Under the pieces are notes generated by a model. It worked only from the letters and a program-made list of their open reading frames with translations. It had not been told where the DNA came from and ran no database searches. From Pisaster brevispinus (lineage: Eukaryota; Echinodermata; Asteroidea; Forcipulatida; Asteriidae): a stretch of DNA of 64,000 nt. Position 1 is the stretch's first letter. The number at the start of each line of letters is the position of its first letter. The translations under genes were made by a program, and so were the position numbers. Below, one piece after another: positions 12,591-22,762 of this stretch. The stretch lies in NCBI GenBank assembly GCA_023634235.1, contig JAMKCF010000013.1:15563705-15627704 (forward strand). Reading direction: 5' to 3'.

Positions 12591-12788
12591 AGACCTTTCG
12601 CAGATGACGTCATTTGATGGATGTTTATTTGTAGACGTCATTTGAGTAGGGCGCCCTCGGCTAGCTGTTAAAAGAAGGTTGCTCATTGGCCCATCCTGTG
12701 CGCCTCGCGTACATAGATGCGCGTTTCCATTGTTTCATAATCGTTTTACCTTTAAGATGGCGGCTTGATGACGTCAGTACATGAGGTC
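12591..12788. mobile_element. TGACGTCA-bearing MITE, copy 2 (inverted)
   Basis: Reverse-oriented relative of copy 1: AGATGACGTCATTTGATG at the left, GTTGCTCATTGGCCCATCC inside, AAGATGGCGGCTTGATGACGTCA at the right. It carries an internal duplication of the GACGTCATTTG block. The ATG at 12781 lies at the edge of this element, so the open frame beginning there is not good evidence for an exon. Confidence 0.7.
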
Positions 12789-13080
12789 TTTACTCTCCTC
12801 TGCTCAATTGGCTCTAGCCACAAAATTCCACAGAAGACGGGGAGACCGAGTCCACAGTAAACAAGCCATGGGGTTTTTCACATTATACCAGCTGTACAAA
12901 CAGAAGAAACCCATGCACCCAGTGCTAGCCTGGAAGGTATGGATATACATTGTGGTAAACTGTGGTACCAGTGTATAGGAGGGTGAATTTATTTATATAT
13001 TTATTTATTTATCTATTTGTTTGTTTATTATTTATTCATTTATTTATTATGTGCTTACTGTTGCCTTTTGGTTTTAAAAG

Positions 13081-13214
13081 GGAAGGTAAATTGGATGTTT
13101 TTATCTACGACTCCCCCGTGATCGAGTACCGGATGGCGAATGACCCGGAGTGCAACCTTGTAAGTGTGGGGAAGCCCTTCGGTGAGGAAGGCTACGGTAT
13201 CGGCGTGTCCAAGG
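13081..13214 (+). CDS. GRIN3: GluN3-like exon A: lobe 2 of ligand-binding domain
   Basis: Acceptor TTTTAAAAG at 13080, donor GTAAGT at 13215. Encodes EGKLDVFIYDSPVIEY and VGKPFGEEGYGIGVSK; the last base g joins the next exon to give Asp. An alternative acceptor AG at 13084-13085 would drop two residues. The preceding exon, expected to supply lobe 1/M3 linker sequence, was not found. Confidence 0.85.
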
Positions 13215-16200
13215 GTAAGTCATTCATGACGAATGGGTGACTTTGGGACGCTAGGTGGCAGCAGACTTTACCAGGAAATGGTCTCGGTAATGTGCGCATG
13301 CTCAGAACTACGTAAACAATGGAACGTTACCTGGTAAGTCTGCTGCCACCTAGCGTTCCAAAGTTTCCCATTGACACAACAGATTTTGAGGCGTGCATTT
13401 ATTATTTAAAGGGACACATTGCCTTCAATCTCTTATAATGTTGCTGTTTGGAATGGCTCCTTATCCTTTTCAGAATTGTTCATGCAAAAAAAAATACATA
13501 CGATGTGAAACAAATTTCCTCTGGAAATGCAACCAGCGCAGTGGAGTCAAACATTTTGTTCTGCAAAACAGAGGACCGTGTTCTGTCTTGAAATGACACA
13601 AAAACACATATTTTCAAGAGATGCTTATGTGAATCATTATATTCTACATTTAAAACATCTTTTCACCATATTCGATCTTTGAAACTCGTTTTTTTGAGAG
13701 CAAACCTACAACGCGACTGGACAATAATAATGACTAAAAAGACAATCTCCGATTGGCGAGCTACGGCTACGGTTGCGACTGTTTTGGGAATATAGAGCCC
13801 AGGAACCCCAGGGAGATAAGTTTTGGACCATTTTTCAACATTCCATAAAAGCCATGACCTTCAAATCTTTGATGTACAGAACAAGTTGGGGTTTATTCCT
13901 TCATGAGCGGTTTGGCGCATGATTTCTCCCCCTCCCCCACTCTCTCTTTCTCTCTGTTTAGTGTGATTCACCCTCAGTATCGATTTAACAGTGGTAAGCT
14001 GCAAAAACTCGCGCCCTCTACGGTTTGCACTCGGAGCACAATCGATCCACACAGAAGTGAATTAGAACAAACAGGGTATCAGGGGACTTCCTGTTGTCTT
14101 AAGTCTCGGGATCATGTTGACAGATTCTTCAGCTGAAGGCATCAAAGTCCAGGCGAAGAGCCATCGGGTTTCTCAGCCTCTCTTTTCCTCCTCTACGTCA
14201 TCTAAAGCATGTTATTCGGTTATAATCTTCAAGCAGTGATGATGGGTCCGAGGGATATTTGGGATTGGTGGTGGGGTGGGGGGGAGGGGGGGTCTGTGAC
14301 GTCAATCCGTAGACAACATTTAATCACTCATCTCATAAAACGTCAGTCATCGTTAGTTCTCGTTAAGTAAAACCACATTTTGCCGTAGAGGGCCCAGATA
14401 ATGTGATCATTGGTCATGTTATCCTATATATAAAGTAGATTAGTCCTTGATGATTGAAAACGTAGATTGTGTGACAGACCTCCGCAAGATGAGGTGCATG
14501 ATTGTCAATAGATACGTTCCTAATAAGTTTTAAGGTACAGTTTTGTGACAGGTTTATGATGGGTTTAAGCTTCGGATCATTTTTTTTTTTAATCATAGTG
14601 ACATTTGCGTCTAACAATACCAGCCAATACTGACAATACTAGACCGTGTTTGATAATGGAGCTTTCCCATGAAAAAATGTAAATTGCCAATCGCACGTAG
14701 GGGGGAGGTTGGCAAAATTAGGGAACATCGCGCCTTTTTGGTGTGAGGATAAAGGTGGACTGACGCATAGGCCACCTACGCGTTAGTGCGACAATCTAGT
14801 GCACTTCACTAGTGTTGTTACGCATGCGTGAGTGTAAAGAATAATTCAAGGGGAAGGCTAGTAATTAGTTTTTCCGTAATTCAGCATTAAAGGGGCTCCA
14901 AAATCAAATTCATTTCCCGACATATAGAGTCCTCGTGAAAAGATGTCATTATTTTCATTTTACATTCTTTCTTGGGGAAATTTGAAATTTAGTCTGTACA
15001 TTCCTAAGAGGAACTTGTGCGTCAGTCGAAAGTTCAAATGGAATATCTTTTCGACTGAATATTATCAAAATTCAGGAATGAACTAAAAATGTCCTATGCA
15101 AAAATTCAAAGACTTGAAATGTGTGACGTCATTGGGATGTTTAAGGATGTTGACAAAAGTCGCACTGAAAGGTTATCAAACACAAAGGAATTTTACACTT
15201 TTTTTAACGTAAGGTTTAGAGACTTTAACTTGTGGCCACTTTCAAAAAGGACTCAATCTGTTTGGAAATGAGTGCAACACAAAACCAAATTCGACCTTGG
15301 AGCTCCTCTTTAAAAGTCTCGACAAACGCCAGTTCATTTCAATCTCTGTTTGGCATGTGGTTAATTAAGGTCAAGTTCGCGTCACGTGACTTCCGAAGCG
15401 CATAACGGGCCGTTGGCGGCAGTGATAGTGCAATATATACAAGCTAAAAAATATTGACACGTTTTGTTCGCTATTGAAAAATGTAGTTAGCACCAAGGGT
15501 CGTTGGTTCATCATATAGACGCACCAAAGTTAAACAAAATAGTCAAAATAAACCTGAACGAACCCAGACAACATTCGTTGTGCTTTGTCTGTTAAATGAC
15601 TCATTTAGGGTTGGTATTTTAAAAATAGAGACGAACGATAGGCATTCCATCACAGATTTAAGATTAGATAACTATTTTGTTGGAAAAATAGTTCAGGGAA
15701 ATGTTGGTGCAGCCGGCTATTTTATTAATTTAATCCCAAACAATAACATCGACCCCCTTTTTCGTCTATATCCCTTATTGCTATTGTAGACAGATTATGC
15801 GACAAAGATTATGAAATCATTTTAAAGCTAAAGTTAAAACATGATGACGAAATGTCTTTACCGGTGAAAAGACCGGACGTGGTATTTCCTATATAGTTGA
15901 AGAACTTATATTTGAGTTTTTAAAATGCCGAGTGCCAACAAAGAATGGCGTAAAACAGGTCACTGTGTAATTACAGGTATTATACAGGATTGGTAAGAAT
16001 ATAAAAAAAAACTTACTGATTGTAAGTTCACTTCAAAACAAATTTTGTGTGTGTGAAACATTTTCCTCTGAAATTAAGTCATATATTCAAGAAAACTGTA
16101 TCTGAAAACCTTTAAAAAAAAAACCCGGAACATCAGGTTTCGGTTGTTACAACAACCAAAAATTAAGAACAATGTGTTTACATGCTGAACATTATTGTGC

Positions 16201-19200
16201 ATGTTTTTTTCATTATTTTCTCCAGACTAACACAACGAGTTAAGCCCAAATTTTCACAGGTTTGTTATTTCATGTACATGGTTGATCACACAAAACATGA
16301 ACACTGTGTGTGCGACTATTTTGTCAGTTCCACCAATCTTGTATTATACCTTTAACAGCGTTTTCAGTTCAGCTGTGTAGCCTTTTGGAGTAATTAGCAG
16401 GTGTGCCCATAAAAAAAACCATCTGATGGAGGTGTTGGTTAAACACACACATCTTCTGGGAAAACAACACCCAGATTCTTGTAGCAAACATGAGCAAACA
16501 TGTATTCCTCTTTCCATTCAATGCAGAAGAGAAACAACATGGACGCAAACACAATTCTCTCGGGGATCGTAAATTCAGACTGAAACAAATTCAATGGATA
16601 ACTCCGACTCCATACTTAACTGAAGGTTTACATTTAAAAACATGCCAAGTGACCTATCCAAAAACTACCAACCATCACTCTAGTTGTCAAGACATCTCGA
16701 TCGAAAGTACAAACTATAAGATTCTTGTAACGAAAATCGATATGTAATTCTTCTTTGCTCAGCGTTAACTAGAGCCAGACTTTTTGTCCATTCAATATCG
16801 TGGGACCCAGTTTACGTGTTTTTCCGCCCGCGCAGTGACACGCAAGCTTTTCGCACTTCGATTGTTTTCTTTTTTTCTTTTGGGCAACTCAATTAAATAC
16901 TCGCCGCAGTTTTATACTATGACTTATACCAAGAGCAGATTGTCTTCTGACTCTATCCATTTATTTATTATTTATTTATTTGTTTATTATTTCATCTTTA
17001 TACAGGGTATAAAGAACATAAGTTGGCTTACAATAATATGGTCATGCGGTTAAAAACAATACGAAAGAAAAAACACAACAAGTTTAAAGTTTGTACATGT
17101 AAGCCTATCAATATTCAACCCTCCAAAAACATTTTCATTGATCGAAAACGTACTTGAAGATCCAATAAATTCCCATTTCGGTTTAAATTTTTTTTCGGAA
17201 TGACTTAATCGACAATGGCGGTAGAAATACGACTTAAGACCGATACACATGTACAAGAAATCACAGAAACACCCCCCCCCCCCCACACACACACATACAA
17301 CCTTACGGATCCGGTTTGTGGGGTACTGCTATTGTTGTTCTTTTGTTCCCTTTTCTAAAGAATTCCCTTGTGGGGCCCTATTGTTCCTATTGAAATTGCC
17401 TTGTGGGGTCCATTGTTCCATTGTTAAAAGTACCCCGTAAGTTGGCATGTGTAAGGGCACACATACCCAACCCCACAAGCCGTTTTTCGCAGTTCGTTAA
17501 AACGCGACCACCAAAATTTGATACAATTTCCACAGGTGTGTTAATTTACTGAAAAAACAAATATTGGAATTAATTTGTTCTTCTCAAAACAAATCACATA
17601 TTTTAAGAGAAAAAGTACAATCACATTGACATTTTCATGGCAACCACATGCTCGGAAATCCCCCCTCTGCGCTCTTCTCTTGTATGTTGCATATTGTTGA
17701 TGTGTTAAAAAATAATAATAATCGTTTCCATTTGGAGTGTTTTTGTGCGGACTGTTATTCCTAACAAAGCTGTGTTTGATTTATGTCTCACGTCTGCTGA
17801 TGTATACAACTCATACTTCATATTGAAAAGGATGTTTTTAATATGATTGTCACGACATTTTGTCAGCCGGGAGTTACACACAGGAGCTTGAAATGACTGG
17901 CAAGAACCCTATCTGAAGGGGGGAAAAGTACATCATTGTTTTCTCGCCAAAGTATAAAAATAATTCCCAGGGAAGCGTTAAAGAGATATTGAGAGAGAAA
18001 GATTCAGAAAATCGTAATCGTCGGCTGAGAGCAGAAAGGACTTCTAAGACCTAAAAAGACCTAGTCAGCTCAGTGCAAAAAAGGACTTATAAGACCTAGA
18101 AAGACCCAGTCAGCTCAGAGCAGAAAGGACTTATAAGACCTACAAAGACACAGTCGGCTCAGAGCAGAAAGGACTTATAAGACCTAGAAAGACCCAGTCA
18201 GCTCAGAGCAGAAAGGACTTATAAGACCTACAAAGACACAGTCCGCTCAGAGCAGAAAGGACTTATAAGACCTAGAAAGACCCAGTCCGCTCAGAGCAGA
18301 AAGGACATATAAGACCTAGAAAGACCCAGTCAGCTCAGAGCAGAAAGGACTTATAAGAAGACCAAGTCTGCTCAGTGCAAAAAAGTCTTATAAAGTGTCT
18401 CACTGTCCTCTAGAAAATAACGTGCACAATCAATTATTCTTTCAATTAGTGGAATTGTTACGTCTTTAAAATTTGCCTATAGACCTGGGTTGCCTGTGAA
18501 AGTAGTGTGACTTAGCCATAGGTTGGGTTTTAATCAAAAACTAAAAGATCAGCTTTGTATTGGTTACAGATTCGCCGTTGAGGGACACGGTGTCAGGTAA
18601 AATTCTAGAGTACGAGTTGGACGGCATCCTAGAGGAGCTGCAGAGGAAATGGTTCGAGACGCTGGGCTGCATGAAAGAGGATATCCTCGATCCCACCTCC
18701 GGGGGCGAGGATAATACAGTTACGATCGCACACGTTGGAGGTAAGAAAACTAAGAGACACCTGAGAAGGATATACAGGGAGAGCTAGCTAATGAAATGTC
18801 GCGCTGGAATTAGCGGCTGCGGCTAAAGCTGGCTGTGGCTTGAGTCACCGCGTCTGATGGAGACTAAGCAGGAGTCGCAATCAAAGCCGCGGTTTCGTAA
18901 AGGGACATAGTGAGCTACTGGCCTTCGTCATGGTGTAGCCATCTTGTTTCTACCATTCAGTGCAATGTAACCAAACTGAGGCTGAGCGGGGGGGGGGAGT
19001 TTGGTCCCTTCTGGTGTGACTAAAAGCCAATACTCATAGCTCTTATTGACTGAGGGAACGTGACTAAGATGGTACAGCATGAAAACAGTCTATACTTCTG
19101 CTCCCGCTCAAGGATTGCTTTCGTAATCGTTGCAATAATTTGTCTTATTGTTTTTAATAATTTCTAGAATTTAATACCGGTATAGTTTGGCATCTATTCC

Positions 19201-22200
19201 TTATAGATGCATATGAATGGCTTGAGAGTGAGATAGGCCAATATTATATTTCATTTCCAAATTTACTGCAATATTCTTTTTTTAAATTTACAATAATGAG
19301 TAAACTTTTAGCTCGACTCACATTTCAAAATTTCCCGCCAATTTAAACAGGTCTCCTTCTTCTGCTCGTTAGTGGTGTCGTGATCTCCTGCCTGATCTTA
19401 TTGGTGGAGTTCGCCGTGCATAAATATATGGTGCCAAACCTTCGTAAGGTGCCGAAACATCGGCGGGACTGCCTCGTTCTCAGCCAGGTACGTGCAAGTC
19501 GGGTCAAATATAGACTGGTCCCCTGTCTTTATCCACAAGAATAAAGACAGACACTGGTCTTACACGCCCAATGATTTCATTGGATAAACGTGCAGTGACG
19601 TAAGCATTCCATATCTATGTTATGATTGGTCCGAGATGATGTCGTCATCTTGCTTTTTCGATCGTCTGCATGCAGTGTGTACCTATAATGATTGTACATC
19701 ATGTTATGTTGTTCATATTCACTCTGTAATAACGTGTTTATGTACGTGTGCAGCGAATCTCCACGTGAAATGAATGCGAGGTCAAAGGTACATCTGACAG
19801 CATCCGGTGGATTCAGATGGTGGAAGAGTAAAGAAGGATGCCTTCCCTCCTTCTGCAGTCCGAGATAAAGAGACAAGACAGACAAACAAACAGATTCTGA
19901 TTATTTTGTTTCTTCCCCATTTCTTTTTCTCACCAGAGACTGCACCATGAGATCAATTCCGACTACAAAGTGAGATCGTCAGCTAACATGAGAGAGCTGC
20001 TTACCCTTGTCAAGCAGGGGGAATTCGCCAAAATGTTACAGAAAGAGCAAAGACCGGTAGGTCGTGCATTCTTGTCTGTAATAGATCCTCATGCTGCACT
20101 ATACCTTGCCCGATATGGGGCAGGGGTGTCCACCCAAATGTTCACATACTTTAACACACCATTTTCCTCTTGTACAGAAGTACCCCCCCCTAAAATCCTC
20201 TAAAGAATTCCTGAGATTCCAATGAAGACACAATGCAGAGGAGTGGGTACCACCACGCCCCCATATCCACGCACCATATCAAGCACGAAATGTCATACTG
20301 CACTGACGTCATCGTCGTCGTATTCCCTGTGTCAACTAGCCATAAAATGGACACTGATATCACAGAATGGGGGTCAGACTATTTCTCCTTTCGGTCTCGT
20401 TTTTGGTCGCATTGATTGATATGACAGCCAAAATAGTATCATGGCAAAGACAAGAACCCCATTAAAAGAGTTTAACATGAATGGTCCTTTGCAGTAATTT
20501 TTGAAAGATCAATATTTATTTGCTTCCAGACTCGGTAAGAATGTCAACATGGGTCGCTAATTAAAACCAAACTAAAACAGTCTCCTGACGATGACTAGAG
20601 CAGGCTAGTCGAAACGTTAAGACCAACTAAGAACTCACTCCGCGGCAGTGAAGTTAATAACGAGAAGTCCACTCGATCCACGAAGCGAAAGTAGGGGTCC
20701 CGGCCAATGTCCTACTTCCGCCCAGGTAGTACAATAAGCGGGACAGTTCTTTTCAGAACTAAGTAGTCTCCCGAATTCCGAAATCTGCTCCGCGGCAGTA
20801 GAATAAAGAAGCAAAAACCTAGCTCCCAAAGAACAAATTTACACAGCAAAGTAGATATCCACATAGTGTTACCGCAACCGAACATAAACATTAAAACTAT
20901 TAAACTACAATTTTCAATTGATTATGTGTTACACAAAATGCTATGCTTCATATCTACTTATGAAGTTTTGGGACTTTATACCCACACTTTTGTTTCGGAG
21001 ACGTTGAGTTTTAAATCTTTATTTTTCTTCCTCTCCCTCCTTGCTCTTCCGAAGGCTGCACCCGAGGAGATCGAAGCTAGACGAGACATCAGGAATGCAG
21101 TTCAAGCCGGCATGGCTGGACGGTCAGTATAACCCACACACTAAACTGATTCATTCTTGTGTTTCTTTCTCTTGCATATGGCGTTCACAGCCTGTAGTTG
21201 TAGAGCAAGGGTAGACACTCAAGCCAGGGCAGCTTCGGCTTCTGTGCGGATGCCTTTGATGCCACCAGGAAAATACCGAAGAGGGCAGTAATGTGACAAA
21301 ACACCGACGCGGTGTTATTTATGACCAATGATGCTAAAATTAACACTGGACAGTGTTATCACATAAAATACACCACTCTAGAAAACTGAAGGGGTTAAGT
21401 TAATTCTCTTTGTATCTACCATTTGACAACAACCGACATGGTGTTAATTATTCCCGTTACTATATCGTTGGTGAACTTAACACCGTGTCGGTGTTGTTAG
21501 ATACCAAGAGAATAAATTTAACATCCCGTTTTTTGCAGTGTAGAAATAACCAATTTGACGCCAAAGTTCCTACAGTGTACACACAATCCCTCCTACTAGA
21601 TTCTATCCAAATTCCATCATCGTCATTATCGCCTCCTCCCCCGTCCATTATAATCATAACCATCATCAGGCTGTATTCATCCCTCGTTGGATGAAGCCCT
21701 CCACCAGCAGCTTCCATTCTCTTCTGTTATTTGTCATTCTACTCCATTTTGCGGTGATTAAGTGGTGATTTCATATCTCCATCTCTCTCTTTTTTTTCTT
21801 GGGGGGGGGGGTCTTCCTCTTCTTATCCTGCCTGTCATTGGTTGCCTCCGTGTGTACTTTGAGTACACGCTGTTGTTTTATCCTCTAAATGTTTTCACTC
21901 GGTTGATTTCTGGCCGTGTTGTGCGTCAACGAAAACTCTAATGGTTTTTTTTTTCTTCTTCTCTTTGTGGTACGGGTGCAGCGCGCTTGACAACAACCGA
22001 AGTAGTAGCGGCTTACCTCATCTACGAGCGTCTGAGCAGCAGGAATATCTGCAAACGATGGACGACGGCAACGAGGACCACAGGCGGCATTCTCGCAGCG
22101 ACTCCAAACCCAAGTACTCCTGGCGGTATTTCACGCCGGAGGATTTCCTCGACCACAACGACGAAACGGAAATGGACAAGCTGCTCTCTCGTGGGATCGT

Positions 22201-22762
22201 GGTGCCGATCCGTCACGTGGGGGAGACGTCAGCACCCCCGACGAGCGACCATGGACACTCGCGAAATTCCCCACCGTGGGAGTCGCACGTAAACATGGTC
22301 CCGATTGAGACGAACCACCTGCACAGTGCGGACATCGACGCGGGTGTTTACACGAATGAAGTGGGTTCATATCCCGCTCAGCTGGACGTTGATATTGTAC
22401 CGTATGCTGACGAAGGGGACATGTCCGACTGCCGGAGAGACAGCTTTGCCTCCGGGTCGTACGAAACGGACGACCTCCTGTCGTTCATGTCGGATGAACT
22501 CGCACAAGGTCACCTCGGGAGGGCGTGTTTAGCCTCACCGGAAACGGACGATGGGACCGCGAGCCAAGGTCACTCGTCAGCTTCCTCCGGTGCCGAACAT
22601 CCACCCTGTGAGGGCGCTACTCTTCCAAGAACATCTTCTCTGCCATCTTACGACTCCGCCATGTACTATCCACCTTTAGTTTGTCCCACCCCATCAGAAA
22701 ACACACCAGAAAAAGTCATGAACTGCAAAACTCCACCCGAAAGCAACAGCTCATTTTCGTGA
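13081..22762 (+). CDS. GRIN3: GluN3-like NMDA-type glutamate receptor, 3' part
   Basis: Six spliced exons encode about 470 C-terminal residues of an ionotropic glutamate receptor subunit, a plasma-membrane cation channel gated by glycine or glutamate. In order: second lobe of the ligand-binding domain (FIYDSPVIEY, with the agonist-contacting Asp; VGKPFGEEGYGIGV; SKDSPLRD), two Cys spaced as the conserved lobe-2 disulphide (PECNL, LGCMK), membrane segment M4 (LLLLLVSGVVISCLILLVEF), then a roughly 330-residue cytoplasmic tail. VGKPF..EGYGIG and the post-M4 SQRLH..IN motif are closest to GluN3 as I know it. All splice sites are GT-AG and phases agree. The extracellular N-terminal domain, S1 and the pore are missing and must lie upstream. 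The tail is Ser/Asp-rich with no motif I can name and ends ESNSSFS. Family call sure; GluN3 orthology likely, not proven. Confidence 0.85.
13235..13369. mobile_element. Inverted repeat with 40-bp arms after exon A
   Basis: Arms at 13235-13274 and 13330-13369 pair around a 55-base centre. Each contains CGCTAGGTGGCAGCAGACTT (inverted in the right arm) and an ACCAGG end. The AGGTGGCAGC core (13253-13262; inverted 13342-13351) resembles the core of the vertebrate CTCF motif. It begins only about 20 bases after a splice donor. Probably a MITE. Confidence 0.7.
13405..13690. mobile_element. Foldback repeat (family F), half copy
   Basis: Starts GGGACACATTGCCTTCAATC and contains GGACCGTGTTCTGTCTTGAA and GTGAATCATTATATTCTAC. 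The same order occurs at 27725-28060 and 60395-60960, and inverted-palindromic at 62812-63120. Lies in the large intron of the receptor gene. Confidence 0.65.
14640..14880. mobile_element. Dispersed repeat (family M)
   Basis: Shares an ordered set of blocks with 46300-46640: TTGGCAAA..ATTAGGGA(A/G)CATCGCGC, TGACGCATA, TAGTGCAC, TACGCATGCGTGA and a GG(A)GG(G)GCTA end. No coding capacity. Confidence 0.65.
14890..15310. mobile_element. Dispersed repeat (family K)
   Basis: Forward copy of the family seen at 5390-5712: AGGAACTTGTGCGTCAGTCG, TTCAGGAATGAACTAAAAAT, GTGACGTCATTGGGATGTT, and GGAAATGAGTGCAACACAAA near the right end. Intronic. Confidence 0.6.
15970..16300. mobile_element. Dispersed repeat (family E)
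   Basis: Blocks GGTATTATACAGGATTGGTAAG, GTGTGAAACATTTTCCTCTG and AAAACTGTATCTGAAAACC match 47160-47300 in order. Intronic, no open frame. Confidence 0.5.
17255..17480. repeat. Poly-C/AC run and dispersed repeat (family J)
   Basis: A C-rich and CACA-rich run (17270-17296) precedes GGTTTGTGGGGTACTGCTAT and TTTCTAAAGAATTCCCTTGT. The latter blocks recur at 63130-63310. Intronic. Confidence 0.55.
18028..18380. repeat. 44-bp minisatellite, eight copies
   Basis: Tandem copies of a 44-base purine-rich unit (AGAGCAGAAAGGACTTATAA then GACCTAGAAAGACCCAGTCAG) in the intron just upstream of exon B of the receptor gene. Later copies alternate CTAGAAAGACCC with CTACAAAGACAC, a higher-order pattern of two units. 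Confidence 0.9.
18570..18740 (+). CDS. GRIN3: GluN3-like exon B: end of S2, pre-M4
   Basis: Acceptor GGTTACAG at 18569, donor GTAAGA at 18741. Encodes DSPLRDTVSGKILEYELDG and EELQRKWFETLGCMKED, the helix and W of the S2 C-terminus, then an acidic linker and the first residues before M4 (TIAHVG). Intron before it is 5.4 kb. Confidence 0.9.
18915..19092. mobile_element. TA-type MITE (family B), diverged
   Basis: GGCCTTCGTCATGGTGTAGCC at the left, CTAAGATGGTACAGCATGAA and AGTCTATA at the right. It is the same layout as 8114-8290, with a poly-G insertion in the middle. Intronic. Confidence 0.65.
19351..19487 (+). CDS. GRIN3: GluN3-like exon C: M4 helix
   Basis: Acceptor TTTAAACAG, donor GTACGT. 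Encodes the hydrophobic M4 segment LLLLLVSGVVISCLILLVEF, followed by HKYMVPNLRKVPKHRRD, a basic cytoplasmic border. Ends in phase 0 after SQ, at the place of the GluN3 SQRLH motif. Confidence 0.9.
19937..20056 (+). CDS. GRIN3: GluN3-like exon D: proximal cytoplasmic tail
   Basis: Forty codons, phase 0 at both ends. Starts RLHHEINSDYKVRSS and continues into a Lys/Glu-rich helix (LLTLVKQGEFAKMLQKEQRP). Acceptor CTCACCAG, donor GTAGGT. Confidence 0.85.
20110..20290. mobile_element. Dispersed repeat (family I) fragment
   Basis: TTTTCCTCTTGTACAGAAGTA, a poly-C run, AAGAATTCCTGAGATTCCAA and ATGAAGACACAATG match 36000-36120. Related copies are at 40690-41040, 42180-42370 and 58255-58460. Intronic. 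Confidence 0.55.
21055..21122 (+). CDS. GRIN3: GluN3-like exon E: cytoplasmic tail
   Basis: Short exon coding AAPEEIEARRDIRNAVQAGM and AG. Acceptor CTTCCGAAG after a pyrimidine tract, donor CG/GTCAGT. It ends in phase 2, which fits the first base of the last exon to give Arg. Confidence 0.8.
21285..21542. mobile_element. GGTGTT foldback MITE, diverged
   Basis: ACCGACGCGGTGTTATT...AACACCGTGTCGGTGTTGTTA...TTTTTTGCAGTGT follows the order of the family A copies, with the right end best preserved. It sits in the intron between exons E and F. Confidence 0.55.
21982..22762 (+). CDS. GRIN3: GluN3-like last exon: Ser/Asp-rich tail
   Basis: Acceptor TACGGGTGCAG at 21981. Reads ALDNNRSSSGLPHLRASEQQ onward for 259 residues to TGA at 22760-22762. 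The tail is hydrophilic and probably disordered, rich in Ser, Asp, Glu and His, with YSWRYFTPEDFLDH and acidic stretches (DAGVYTNEVGSYPAQ, DDLLSFMSDEL). No ER-retention or classical C-terminal PDZ-binding motif was seen. Confidence 0.85.

Noticed and set aside
12781..12978. Possible upstream exon of the glutamate receptor
   Set aside because: The ATG lies at the edge of a MITE and the translation shows no receptor motif. The GTATGG donor after TGGAAG would be phase 0, which does not fit the phase of the next acceptor.
21987..22532. Other-frame open frames over the last receptor exon
   Set aside because: Shadow frames of the GluN3-like tail; only the frame that fits the splice phase of exon E is kept.
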